The notes: generated by a model from the sequence alone, not told the origin. DNA of 64,000 bases from Selaginella moellendorffii (GCF_000143415.4 NW_003314356.1:231462-295461); one strand, 5' to 3'; positions 19,715 through 30,213 are shown, numbered from the stretch's first letter. Numbers and translations: made by a program.

Positions 19715-20354
19715 GCTTATAATGGCGTGTGCCCTCGTGCCATTTATTGGATCACCAAATACCTTTTTCCCTTTGCACTAGTATATCTTAATACCGGTCT
19801 GAGAAATAGAATGGCATGTGCCCTCAGGCCTTTTACTAAATCACCTTTGAAAGAAATGCAAGCCTCTATGTCGTAAAAAAAAGGTACTAGAGAAATTCCT
19901 TAATAATATGAATGTTATTTAGTTTCATGAAAATACACTAAGGGTCAAATGAGTTAAATGACTTCTCTAGACTAGCAATGCCTCTTGCTACACCTTCACA
20001 ATTAGATTCGTTAGAAAAAGATAACATTGAATAATATCTAAATGTTCTCACCATTAAGTTATATGTCTGGCTAATAGGAATGACGTTCATCTTGGAAAGC
20101 TCACCACATGCTCAATGAACAAACAAATAGTGTGTGCGTGCATGCCATCGCTCTTCTTTAGCTTCAGATTCGGCTTGTTCACCTTGACAATGAGATTTAT
20201 TATACAACCAGATGGACTCAGTCTGGACATAAAGTCACCGCGCTAGTCACCATGCCCCAGATATGTCTAGCCCCTGGACAAAAAACATATAATTTCACGT
20301 CATTTTCAAATACTTGAAAATTTGTACCTAGTCCCATTTTACTGAATAAATCCC
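19715..20354. other. Element 3' flank: palindromes only
   Basis: AT-rich, no gene. It contains palindromes at 19,722, 19,811 and 20,127 and an inverted copy of the 'caaggtgaacaagccgaat' word at about 20,170-20,195. Confidence 0.5.
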
Positions 20355-20390
20355 ACTTTAACGAAATAGAGCATGAGTCAAGTTCAAGGG
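20330..20390 (-). repeat. Right inverted repeat of the 13.6 kb element
   Basis: Contains the complement of the left core at 20355-20372, plus matching 'agtcaagttcaagg' on the outside and 'cccattttac' on the inside. No clean target duplication was visible next to either end. Confidence 0.6.
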
Positions 20391-21971
20391 AACAACTTGA
20401 AAGCTCAAGGATTACGAATCGAAGGAGGAGAAATTGAAGATGGAATCACAATGGGCCAAGATTAAATACAGTAACAAACCTCAACTTTGATATTGAGGTC
20501 TAACGTCGAAACCCCAGCTTAGAGATACATATCACTCACAACCAACAAGGAGGAGTGTGTCTAAGAATTCTCAACATTTTAAGGAGTATTTTAGGAGATC
20601 CTGTGTCAAGATTTCAAACTTATAATGCAAGAATATTAATTGAGACTATACTCTAGGAAGTTCACGAAGCGATCGATTTTGATCTTGAAAGAGAACGTGC
20701 TATACGACAGAGGGAAGTTGAACAACTCCGGCAAGTACAGAATTAGGGAAATGAACCATCACAAAATCGAAGGCGATATGTAAAGTAGAACTAGTGAGTT
20801 AACAGAAGAAGTTAACAACATCAAAAATTCATTTGATAGACACAAGACATTATAAAGTTGCACAACAACACATTAGATCAAAGAGATTTAACACTTGACA
20901 AGAGTGCTATACATGAACATACCTACCTCAAGATAAAGAAAGGACCTTAGAGAAAAGCACACTGGATAGATCCGTCACCTGAGACAAGAAACATATAAGA
21001 ATTAGGACATTAAAAATACAACCACTGCTGTATTCAGCATTTTCAAATATTACCATCGACTGGGAAACACAAATGCTCAAAGTGAGAGCTTACATTCTAG
21101 TACAGCCAACACATTGTAAGAGATAAAAATAATTGTTCAAGAGTTTAGACAAGATTGGACTACTAAAGAGATTTGCAATCGTTTGCATACCTGCTCAATC
21201 CCAAAGTTGGCGAGCAGTATCAAATACTACTAGCGAACAGCTATATCAATCAATTTATGATACAACCGACCTCCTTCCAACAAACAAAATCATGCTTACT
21301 TACACCGCCAGTTTTTCAAATACAAGACCTTTCTTGAGCTAGACTTAGGGAAGTGACCTCGAGAAGAAACTCAGGAAGAATCGAGAAAGAAAAAATTGAT
21401 TGAAGACTCAAGACACAAGAGCTTGACTTCACATTTATACAACAAAACCAAACTTGCAGGAGACTCAAGACACAAGAGCTTGACTTCACAATTATATGAT
21501 AAAACCAAACTTGCAGAAGACTCAAGACTAAGAGCTCGACTTTGCAATCTATGAAGAACAACATTTGACTCAAGACAACTTAGGCAAAACACAAATTCAG
21601 AAAACTTACCTCAACACTTAAGTTGAGAAGACTAAGCAAACTGAATGTAGAAACACAAACCAGACCCAATCAAGATCTGGGAAAGAGATCTTTGACAAAA
21701 GAATCGAGAAGTGAAAAAGGAAGTGATAGAAAGAGAGAAATTAGAATAACAGCAACAAATCTTAGAAACAATATTAGAGAAGTACGATAAAGAGGATAAA
21801 CAAATTCAAGTTGCTGAGTTGAGCAACCCAGCCAAAGATAACAAAGAACTAAATATCAAAGATGCCCCAAAGTTTGAGATATTTGAAGAATCAGAATACA
21901 CAGCACTAGAGTTTTAAACAGATCCAAACTCACCAGAACAACAACTCAACCAACAAAATCTACAACCACCA

Positions 21972-23093
21972 ATGGCAATCATCAACTCGATGAGTACAAT
22001 TGGAAGCATGATTACATATATGATTTTCACAGGAAGTAAGTCAGAAGATTCAGAATTACATGTAAATCAATTCAACCAGATTGTCAAGATGAACAATCAA
22101 GAACAGCATCAAGCCATAATTTTCCCATACACACTTAAAGGAAAAGCTCTTGAGTGGTATAATACTCTAGAGGATTTTGTACCACATGACGAGAAACTTG
22201 AACAATTCAAGGAATAGTTCCCAGCCGGAGGAACACCAGAGGAGCATTATGAGCAAATTAAGAATATAAAACAGCGACCAAAGGAAGGAATTCAAGACTA
22301 TACTAGACAATTCAAATTACATGCAAAGAAATGTAAAGATTTAATCACCGACAAAGGCAAGAGTTTGTCTTACATACAAGGATTATGAGAAGCCTATTGC
22401 AACATGATAGCCTTGGCTGATACACCTGACAAAGAAAGTGTTGATTTACTATCTCAAGGAATCTTAAAACTTGAGAAACGGTTTAAGCAATTCACTAAAG
22501 GTGAATCTTCTCATGCTAATGATGACTCAGATGATGAAGAGGAAGAAATACTAATCAAAACCAAAAAGAAACAGACACAAGGTAAAGACATTAGACATGT
22601 ATTGAAGACGTTAGCTTCAACTGAGCTTAAACAAGGAGTCTTTTGTACAAAATGCAAAAATGAAGGATATTCTGTTACAAACTGTAAATTCTATTTACCC
22701 AAATGTCAGATTTGTGATAGAGAAGGACATATAGCCAAGAATTGTCGATATAGAAATATACATATCGGCAAAACTTATATTAAGAGAGCTATCCTTGATG
22801 GAGGATCTGGGCTTAATATCATCGAATATGCACTATGCAAAGCTTTAGGATTGGGCAATATACAAACTGCACCATTCAATGTACGCATGGCTGACCAAAT
22901 AGTTGTCAGACCAGCAGGCATTATATGTGATGTCTCTATGACAGTCAAAGGACATAAATTTAAAGTTAACTTTGTTGTGTTAAAAATGCCAATTGAAGAA
23001 TCTTTTTACGAAATCCTGCTAAGCAAACCTTGGCTTAACAAAGCTGTTTCTACACAATATTGGATGGAACATGAGATATGTATACAATCTTAA
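21972..23093 (+). pseudogene. gag: gypsy gag and protease
   Basis: Capsid-like segment HQAIIFPYTLKGKALEWYNT (retrotransposon gag core) with a TAG at 22,216, the frame continuing after it (TPEEHYEQIKNIKQRPKEGI), and another stop at about 22,387. From 22,404 the frame is open for 229 codons: an acidic linker, two CCHC-type knuckles (CTKCKNEGYSVTNC with Tyr for His, then intact CQICDREGHIAKNC), then a retropepsin-like segment, AILDGGSGLNIIEYAL, with DGG in place of D(S/T)G, and the flap-distal MADQIVVRPAGIICDVS. The protein would shape the particle and cut the polyprotein. Stops make it non-functional. Confidence 0.75.
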
Positions 23094-23439
23094 AAAGGAC
23101 AAACTAAAATATTAACATTGACAAGCAAGAAAATCTCAAAAAGTTTTTGACCAACACAAGTTCAAGAGTACAGCTGGCAAGAAGGTTTAGACAATCTTGA
23201 AGAAGCTAAATTATTTGAAGCATATCCTAAACTTAAGGCAATCCAATAAATTGACCTCAATAGAATACTTTCTGTATCCATGTGTCAAGACTATGAAAAT
23301 TCAAAAAAACCAAATTTAAAGAAGACACATACAACAAAAACCACTATACAAAAGCAAGGCCAACGATACAACCAAAACAACTACAAACTACAGAATATCA
23401 CTTAGATATACAAAACGAACTAGCTCTCACCACTGAAAA

Positions 23440-24317
23440 TCAAGAATTCAAACTTCGCGTAAATATTAATGAAGACATTGAAGAATTAAATCTAGGGGTT
23501 CCCTCATATCCACAAAACATCTTAATAGCTACACAACTCGACAAACCTTTCAAACTTGACGCTACTGTGCTCTTTACAAAGTATAAAGATGTCTTTGCTT
23601 AGTCATATAAAGACCTCAAAGGTATACCACCTAATTTATGTACACATCGAATCGAATTACTTCTAGGAATTCGACCCATTAAACAAACTCCTTATCAGAT
23701 GAATCCAATGTTCATTGAAAAAGTAAAAGCTGAAATCAACAAACTCCTTGAAGCAGGATTTATATATCCAATACAAAATGCCTAATGGCTATCACCTTTA
23801 GTCATTGTACCCAAGAAAAATGGGAAATTACGCATTTGTGTGAACTACAAGAAGTTAAATGATGCCACTACAAAAAATGCCTTTCCCATCCCATTTTCAG
23901 ATGAAATACTCAATGCCATAGCCAATTATGAGATGTACTCATTTTTTGATGGTTTTTAGGCTTTAATCAAGTACACATAGTTGTCGAAGATCAATATAAA
24001 ACAGCTTTCATAAGTCCTTGGGTACATGTGAATGCCATTTCGATTAACCAATGCCCCTTTACCTCTCAACGAATCATTACTGATACTTTCCAAGATTATC
24101 TCATAGATTTCATGTGAGTCTTTATGAATGACTTTAGTGTCTTTGGACCTAAAGACAAACACCTTGAATACCTCAAGAAATGTTTTATCAAATGCAGGCA
24201 AAACCAAGTTGCTCTTAATCTTGAAAAATGTACTTTCTTTGTTAAATCAGGAATACTACTTGGCTATATTGTTTCCACTTAGGCATTCAAATCGATAAAG
24301 CTAAAACCAACGTCATT
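23440..24317 (+). pseudogene. pol: gypsy reverse transcriptase remnant
   Basis: Recognisable segments in order: YQMNPMFIEKVKAEINKLLE, EAGFIYPIQNA then WLSPLVIVPKKNGKLRICVN, TKNAFPIPFSDEILNAIANY, and the catalytic strand VFMNDFSVFG at 24,118-24,147, where the usual (Y/F)xDD has become FMND. Stops occur inside conserved words (VFA-stop-SYKDLKG, FFDGF-stop-AL), and a frameshift lies near 23,960. Several of the changes fit G to A or C to T mutation. Confidence 0.75.
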
Positions 24318-25080
24318 ATGAAATGCAACCACCTCAAAATCTCAAAAGTCTATGCCAAAGTCTCTAAACCATTAACTGATTTACTCAAGAAAGACAAATT
24401 CTATCACTGGACTCAAGAATGTCAGCAAGCATTCTTGGTACTCAAAGAAAAACTTATACAAGCACCAATTCTTGTCCAACAAAACTGGACTCAAGAATTT
24501 CTTGTACAAATTGATGCCTCTGACTATGTGCTAGGAGCAATTCTTTGCCAAAGAAAAGACGATCATCATGATCACCCCATATATTATGCAAGTCGATGCC
24601 TTTCTCCACCCTAAATGAATTATATAACTACAGAGAAAGAAGCCTTAGGCATGATATGTGCCTTAGCAAAATTCTGACACTATTTACTTTCCAACAAAGT
24701 CAAAATATTTATTGATCATCAACCATTGATTCATCTACTTAACAAACACATCCTTAGCAGATGAATAGCAAGATGGTTTTTGTTATTACAAGATTCAATT
24801 TCAAAATAGTTCACAAACCTGGCAAATACCATGAACAAGTTGATCATCTCAGTAGAATTACAACTGGGGAAAATATACAAGACCCCAACAATGACTTATC
24901 TGATTCACATAATTTTAAGATTACTACCCACGATCACGAAATCTTTAATTATTTACCTACTACAAAAGTTCCCATATCATGTACCACGCAAGATCAAAGG
25001 AAACAATTTGTCTTGAGGACATGACGATACTCAGTAGTCGGAGGAAGACTCTATAGAATTGGACATGATAATATATTACG
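24318..25080 (+). pseudogene. pol: gypsy RNase H and connection
   Basis: KPLTDLLKKDKFYHWTQECQ, then FLVQIDASDYVLGAILCQRK and HPIYYASRCL, the standard RNase H-like segment of Ty3/gypsy pol, followed after a stop by FKIVHKPGKYHEQVDHLSRI. The frame is broken at 24,612 and in several places before 25,020. Confidence 0.75.
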
Positions 25081-26092
25081 AAGATGTGTATGATCACAAG
25101 AAGAGATACACGAGTTACTAGAAGAAGCCCATGCCAGTTGCTCTGAAGGGCATTTTGCAGAAGAAATTACAGCAAGGAAAATATTGCAAGCAAGCCTATA
25201 GTGGCCTATATTATGGAAAGACACTTCACAGTTTTGTTAAACTTGTGATATTTGTTAGTGTACACAATTTCCACCCAAGAAACAAACACAAGAACTAAAT
25301 CCGACTATAGCAATGGAACCTTTCCAAAGATGGGGCCTAGATTTTGTAAGACCCATACAAAAGAGCAGCAATGGAAATCAATATATTTTGGTGGCAACAG
25401 ATTATATGACAAAATGGGCAGAAGCCCAACCACTCAAGAAAGCAACAGCAAAGAATACAGCTAAGTTTCTTTATGAAACAATTATCACAAGATATGGATT
25501 ACCTCAAGAAATAGTAACAAATAGAGGAACACATTTCCTCAATGAAACAATCAACATTTTATTAGATGCATTCTTCATCAAACATAAGAAATCTACACCA
25601 TATTATCCACAAAGCAATGGCCAAGTCGAATCCACAAACAAAACACTCAAGAATATACTCAAGAAAATAGTGCAAACCAATCTTAAAGATTGGGATAATA
25701 GAGTTTATGATGCTCTTTGGGCATATAAAACAGCATATAAAGTTTCAACAAATTCAACTCCATTCAAATTAGCTTATGGACTTGAAGCTTTGACACCACT
25801 TGAATATACTGTACCATCTTTGAGAATGGCAATTCAGCTGCACATTAATCAAGAAGAATCAATCAAGAAAAGATTGGCTATGCTAGAAAAGCTAGATGAA
25901 GAAAGATTATATGCTTTATGGACAATTGAAGCTATACAAGCAAGAAGAAAAACTTATCACGATAGAAAACAGACTATAAAGAAAACTGATAGATTTGAAG
26001 CTGGAAATTTTGTTCTATGGTATAGAGGAAATGTCGACAAAATAGGAGGCAAATTGGTACATCAATAGGAAGGACCACTCAAGATCATAAGT
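25081..26092 (+). pseudogene. pol: gypsy integrase
   Basis: The zinc-binding region (GHFAEEITARKILQASLYWP) has stops; from 25,313 the core is open for 251 codons. Catalytic first Asp is in WGLDFVRPI (25,340), the last Glu in GQVESTNKTL (25,628). The second Asp is Asn in IVTNRGTHF (25,520-25,522), where the family has D(R)GTHF, so the catalytic triad is broken. The C-terminus (RFEAGNFVLWYRGN, then GGKLVHQ, stop, EGPLKI) is the usual GPY/F-type tail. No chromodomain is seen. Confidence 0.8.
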
Positions 26093-26410
26093 ATGCAAAC
26101 ACCTGGCACAGTTCACTTAGCAACACTCGATGATGAAGAAATTCAAATAGTCAATCTCAACAAATTGAGAAAATATCAAGAACCAAGCATAGCATATATG
26201 CAAGCCACGCACACCATGCTGAAATTGACTACCAATGAAACCAGTACAACTCACATTGTACACCAAACAGGTCCACAACAATCCCAAACAACTCTACTCA
26301 AACAGAGACTTGGTGAAAATGCAAGAACACCATATGAACGAAACATTAAAACAGAGTTAGCCCTAACCCTGACGGCGAGGAAGCATGTGTTGGAACATCA
26401 TAAAGCTTGA
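26093..26410 (+). pseudogene. pol: gypsy pol tail
   Basis: In phase with integrase after a TAG, it reads LATLDDEEIQIVNLNKLRKYQ, the conserved 'DG...VNxxxLKxY' end of plant gypsy pol, then a Thr/Gln-rich tail. Codons beyond 26,170 have no recognisable domain. Confidence 0.55.
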
Positions 26411-26585
26411 GTGGCAAGCAAGTCTTGAGATCACAAGTGCGCTAGAGAGTGATTGTCAGCTAGGCGCTCTCACCCAAACACTCAAACAAGTGTATCAGAT
26501 TCTAAGAAATGCACCAATCAAGAGAGACAAGAAGAAAGCAAGTAGAAAAGAGAGTGCCCAAAAAAGAACCAAGAAGAGTGTGTTC

Positions 26586-26603
26586 ACGAATATAGAAAGA
26601 GCA
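26586..26603 (+). repeat. LINE target-site duplication, left
   Basis: acgaatatagaaagagca, identical over 18 bases to 30196-30213. Confidence 0.9.
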
Positions 26604-26650
26604 GGGAAGCAGAACTACAGGAGAGGGAATTTGCGGCTTGGAGCTCCGGA

Positions 26651-29600
26651 GTGCGCACTCAGGAGGACTCATGGGCGGTAAACGAGAGGCTGCTGAACAG
26701 GGCCTTCTACAGAGGTATCCGCCCAGTCTCAGACTCACCACCCATTCTTGGTCTCAAGGCAGAGGATGGAAAGTTGGTGGAGGATCAGCAAGGCATGCAA
26801 GAACTGGCACAAAGGTTCTACGAGCAGCTGTACACAGCACAACCAGGGACTACAGCCAGAGCCCAGGCAGCAAAAAAGGTGTTGAAAACTCTGCGGAATA
26901 GAGTCCCACAGGAATGGAACAAACAACTCGTGGCAGATCTCACCATAGAAGACCTCCGCAAAGCCTTGGACAGATTGAGTGATGACAAAATGCCCGGGGT
27001 AGATGGACTGCCCCCGAGTTTCTTTCGGAGTAATTGGGAGGTGATTGGTCCGCTGATGATGGAGGCCTGGGCGAAGGCGCAGCAAGCAGGGCAGCTCCCG
27101 GCGGAGATACTGGAGGGCCAGATCGCACTGCTTCCAAAGAGAGGGGACCTTCAAGAGCTACGCAACTGGAGACCAATAACAATGCTCACCACAGCGTACA
27201 AAATCTACGCCAAGGCGATGGCGCTTAAATTGCAACCGGTGATGCCCATCATTATTCGAGAACAACAAACAGGCTTTGTACCAGGGAGACAGATTGCAGA
27301 GAATATCTGGACCTATCTCCTGGCCCAAAGATGGGCAAAGTCCTCGAGGCAGAATGTGGTGGCGTGGCTACTGGATTTCGAGAAGGCATACGACCGGGTG
27401 GACTGGGACTTCCTGGAGGACTGTATGAGACGGATAGGAATCCCAGCGCCCATGGTAACACGCATCGCTCTCCTGTACCGGGGAGCATCAAGCAGGGTGG
27501 TCATCAATGGAGAAACAGGCCCGCGGTTTCGGCTAGGGAGGTCGGTGCGTCAAGGCTGCCCGTTGGCTCCGTACCTCTTCCTCATGGTTGCGGAGGCTCT
27601 AGGGGCATTCCTGGCGGAGGGTGAAGGAATCAGGGGCGTGGAGTTACCCAAGGAAAGACAGCAACTCCCCGGAACGCAAACGGTGGGAAGGGACCTGCTC
27701 GATAGCGCGTTTGCGGATGATACAGCACTCTTTCTGCTAGGTACCAAGGCTAACCTGGACACTGCAAGGGCCAGGCTAGAGGCCTTCAATGCAGCAGCAG
27801 GAGCGGCCATCAACTGGAACAAGTCGATAGGAATCAACTGGGGGGAATCTGACATAGAGGCGTGGGGACGCGACATCGACTTTCAGTGGCTACCACCAGG
27901 GGAGGACACACGCTACCTGGGAATTCAGGTAGGAGGTGAGTTCAAAGCTTCCACCCAGGACTCAGCACTGCTGCGGAGGACCAGAACAGCGATTCAGAAA
28001 TGGGCGCCACGGAAACTGGGACTGCCGGCAAGGGTGGTGGTGGCGAAAAGCATCGTGTTGCCGTGTACGTGGTACCACCTCTCAGTATGGCCGGTTCTAG
28101 AGACTACACTCAAGCGCATAAGGTCCATGGTGCGCACGTATGTGTGGAAGGGAGCGCTGGTCAGTGGCCGGACGATGGCCAAGGTGGCATGGCAGTCGAC
28201 GGCGAGACCACGAGTTCTAGGCGGCTTGGGGATAATCGACCCAAGTGACATGAGCAAGGCGCTGAGGTACAAAGTCATACTAATGGGCCTTCAACCGGGG
28301 GCCCAAGCTTGGAAGCTCTTGTTCAGGCAGAGCATGCTAGCCATCAGGCCGAAGCATGGATTCGCAAGAGTGTGGGATGAGGACCCCCGCTGGATGTTCG
28401 CGGAGGGCCAAACACAGGTGGTAGGGGGAGGCCAGTTGGTCCAGGGTCTCCATCGGCTCTGGAAGTCATTTCCAGTGACGCAGGTCATCCCGAACAGGGC
28501 AGAGGACTGGCTGAATCAGCCGCTATTTTTCAATGAGTTGTTCAAGGCAGGAGACAGGACACTAGGCCGAGAGAACCACTACACCATATGGAGGCGGGTA
28601 CACCAAGGAGGCTTCAGGACAGTCAAACAACTAGTTGGAGTGGTAGATCCGGATCCACAGAAATCATCCCGGCGCTTCCAAGTTTTTGGGCCAGGGAAGT
28701 GGCGGGACGTGAAGTGGGATCTACTGAAGCTACTGCGGGCAGTGACAGAGGCACGGACAGTGGATAAATGGCCAGCAAGAAGACTACACGCTGGGGACTT
28801 TGTGGCAATTCAAAAGGAGGAAACGTCGGATGGCGAGCAAGTACCACTTGGGAAATGGACTCGAGCATTCACGATGCCAACCCCAGCATGGAATGAGGGG
28901 GAGATTGAGGTGTGGTTTGTGACAGAACCAGAAAAGAACCTCGGTAGGCCTTTTCGTGTAGTGAGAGGCGACACACTCCTCGAGGCGGGGAATCCCCAAC
29001 AGATGCCGCAGGTCACGGACGATGAAGTGAAAGGACGAATCCGGGTTCTAAGACAGACAGCAACTCGGACAGAAGTGGTAGAGTCACCATGCTGGCTAGA
29101 AGGAGAGGGACGGCTAGTATGGTGGAGGAAAGAGTTAATAGAAGACCTGGACTGGGACCCAGCAGCGTGGAGACGCGGGGCGAACAGCTTCTTCACTTAC
29201 GAGGTCAAGGACGCGCGGAACGGTTTGATGGTGAACAGGGAATTTGAGAGAGAAGAAATCCCACGACTGTGGCAAAAGTGGATCACGCTAGGAGTGGAGG
29301 CGGACCAGGTGATTGACAATACTGTGGCGTTCTGGAAACTACCGATCCAGGAAAAATCGAAGATAACCTCTTGGCTCGTGGCGACGAATGGGCTGCCAGT
29401 AGGCCAGCGATTTCAAGCGGAGAATGCTCGCAAGTGTCCGGAATGCGGGGAACTGGAGACGGTCACACACCTCCTCTGGGACTGTGACGTGGCCAAGGAG
29501 ACGTGGCGGCAGGTAGCAAAAGCGACGAGGGAACTAGGGGACAAGCAGGACTTCGAAATTCGAGAAGGGGACGTCACCCAATGGTTTCCAGAGGCAAGGG

Positions 29601-30091
29601 GACCATGCACAGGAGCAGCTTGGCGGAAGATCGGGTGTTGGGGACGCTCAGGATGGGGCACCCGAGTTAGGTGGGACGCGGTAGGCGCCGAAGTTGGGAC
29701 TACAGTGTGGGAGGCCCTTGGACGGGTGAGATGGGAGGTATGGCGGGCTTCCGGGGTACAGGCACTCTGGGAGGCTCGGAACCGCAACCACTTCGAAGGG
29801 CAGTGCGCTCGGATTTCAGCGATCATGGCGATTTGGTGGAGGCTCACACTAGCTGCTATCCGCTTGAGGGATACGCTGCTCCAGGAGCATGGGAAAAACA
29901 GGGAGGCACTCACAGCTTGGCGACGACTATGGACTCCGTGCTACGGAACTGAACACGAGGGGGAGGTCAAGTGGAAATGGAGACCTTCGGACACGGTAAC
30001 AAAGGAGGCTCGACGTGGCGATCTGGCGCTGGATGCACTGCGGAGGCGACGACCACAGCAGCCACGATTGGAGGGCAGCGATCACTACTAG
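26651..30091 (+). CDS. LINE ORF2 remnant: reverse transcriptase with CCHC end
   Basis: 1,146 codons from an internal GTG; the frame is open back to the LINE 5' truncation point, so no natural start is present and the endonuclease is missing. RT landmarks: NWRPITMLTTAYKIYAKAMA, QQTGFVPGRQIAENIW, LLDFEKAYDRVDWDFL (first Asp at residue 242), VRQGCPLAPYLFLM, SAFADDTALFL (FADD at 354-357) and YLGIQVG. After a long middle region comes the zf-RVT knuckle CPECGELETVTHLLWDC (929-945), then a tail with WRLTLAAIRLRDTLLQEH. The protein makes cDNA at the target by target-primed reverse transcription. All RT acidic residues are intact. Without endonuclease and promoter this copy should not move by itself. 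It ends at TAG 30089-30091. Confidence 0.92.
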   Translation: MRTQEDSWAVNERLLNRAFYRGIRPVSDSPPILGLKAEDGKLVEDQQGMQELAQRFYEQLYTAQPGTTARAQAAKKVLKTLRNRVPQEWNKQLVADLTIEDLRKALDRLSDDKMPGVDGLPPSFFRSNWEVIGPLMMEAWAKAQQAGQLPAEILEGQIALLPKRGDLQELRNWRPITMLTTAYKIYAKAMALKLQPVMPIIIREQQTGFVPGRQIAENIWTYLLAQRWAKSSRQNVVAWLLDFEKAYDRVDWDFLEDCMRRIGIPAPMVTRIALLYRGASSRVVINGETGPRFRLGRSVRQGCPLAPYLFLMVAEALGAFLAEGEGIRGVELPKERQQLPGTQTVGRDLLDSAFADDTALFLLGTKANLDTARARLEAFNAAAGAAINWNKSIGINWGESDIEAWGRDIDFQWLPPGEDTRYLGIQVGGEFKASTQDSALLRRTRTAIQKWAPRKLGLPARVVVAKSIVLPCTWYHLSVWPVLETTLKRIRSMVRTYVWKGALVSGRTMAKVAWQSTARPRVLGGLGIIDPSDMSKALRYKVILMGLQPGAQAWKLLFRQSMLAIRPKHGFARVWDEDPRWMFAEGQTQVVGGGQLVQGLHRLWKSFPVTQVIPNRAEDWLNQPLFFNELFKAGDRTLGRENHYTIWRRVHQGGFRTVKQLVGVVDPDPQKSSRRFQVFGPGKWRDVKWDLLKLLRAVTEARTVDKWPARRLHAGDFVAIQKEETSDGEQVPLGKWTRAFTMPTPAWNEGEIEVWFVTEPEKNLGRPFRVVRGDTLLEAGNPQQMPQVTDDEVKGRIRVLRQTATRTEVVESPCWLEGEGRLVWWRKELIEDLDWDPAAWRRGANSFFTYEVKDARNGLMVNREFEREEIPRLWQKWITLGVEADQVIDNTVAFWKLPIQEKSKITSWLVATNGLPVGQRFQAENARKCPECGELETVTHLLWDCDVAKETWRQVAKATRELGDKQDFEIREGDVTQWFPEARGPCTGAAWRKIGCWGRSGWGTRVRWDAVGAEVGTTVWEALGRVRWEVWRASGVQALWEARNRNHFEGQCARISAIMAIWWRLTLAAIRLRDTLLQEHGKNREALTAWRRLWTPCYGTEHEGEVKWKWRPSDTVTKEARRGDLALDALRRRRPQQPRLEGSDHY

Positions 30092-30195
30092 GTGGAGAAT
30101 TGCAAGACAGCGTAGTTGAGTGAACAGCGCTAAGGGATTCTTGCTTTTTTGTATCAGTCCCTAAGGGACTTGGAGAAATGTACATACACGTTGCA
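30092..30195 (+). other. LINE 3' UTR with terminal stem-loop
   Basis: Short tail with 'agtccctaagggact', a 7-bp stem. The same stem-loop ('tagtccctatgggaca') ends the two LINE fragments at 38,788 and 45,339, so it is the likely recognition signal of the RT. Confidence 0.65.
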
Positions 30196-30213
30196 ACGAA
30201 TATAGAAAGAGCA
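30196..30213 (+). repeat. LINE target-site duplication, right
   Basis: Second copy of the 18-bp target word; the codon phase is the same as in the left copy. Confidence 0.9.

Larger units (their letters stand above)
6899..20149. repeat. Dispersed 22-bp palindrome family, about 27 copies
   Basis: Core GGCRTGNGNNCNCAYGCC, usually flanked by AT on the left and AT on the right. Copies begin at about 7187, 8264, 8339 (perfect), 9710, 9851, 11359, 12634, 12694, 12771, 13524, 13659, 13818, 13897, 14746, 14818, 15403, 15501, 15571, 17417, 17474, 18816, 18962, 19122, 19315, 19722, 19811 and 20127, plus half-sites at 6,899, 7,227 and 7,436. The centre varies (GGCC, GATC, GGGC, AACC) while the arms stay complementary, as if dyad symmetry mattered more than the exact sequence. 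Many copies are followed by TTTCAG or a similar splice acceptor. I found no copy between 20.2 and 64 kb; the 'tggcatggatgcca' word in the LTRs is a different, shorter palindrome. Confidence 0.85.
6803..20372. mobile_element. 13.6 kb putative DNA transposon with ParB-like/phosphatase gene and DDE-like gene
   Basis: Bounded by a diverged inverted repeat and set inside AT-rich, gypsy-like sequence. It holds two divergent genes: a minus-strand spliced gene (7,243 to about 12,600) and a plus-strand DDE-like gene (15,675-18,743, perhaps extending to 19,714), with a divergent promoter region between them. About 27 copies of a 22-bp palindrome lie between 7,187 and 20,149 and none was found outside. 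The plus-strand protein resembles the DUF7869 family, which is seen in repetitive genes of several eukaryotes. Premature stops in both genes suggest this copy is inactive. Exact ends and a target duplication could not be fixed by eye, so the outer limits are provisional. Confidence 0.6.
26604..30195 (+). mobile_element. 5'-truncated LINE, 3.59 kb
   Basis: Flanked by perfect 18-bp target duplications. It lacks ORF1 and the endonuclease domain; the frame is already open at its first base. GC-rich, in contrast to the AT-rich gypsy host. The 3' end carries a hairpin (agtccctaagggact, near 30,150) and no long A tail. The intact ORF and perfect duplications show a recent insertion. Confidence 0.9.

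Noticed and set aside
26735-29913. Minus-strand and other-frame ORFs over the LINE
   Set aside because: They are shadows of the 1,146-codon RT frame, which has all RT motifs.
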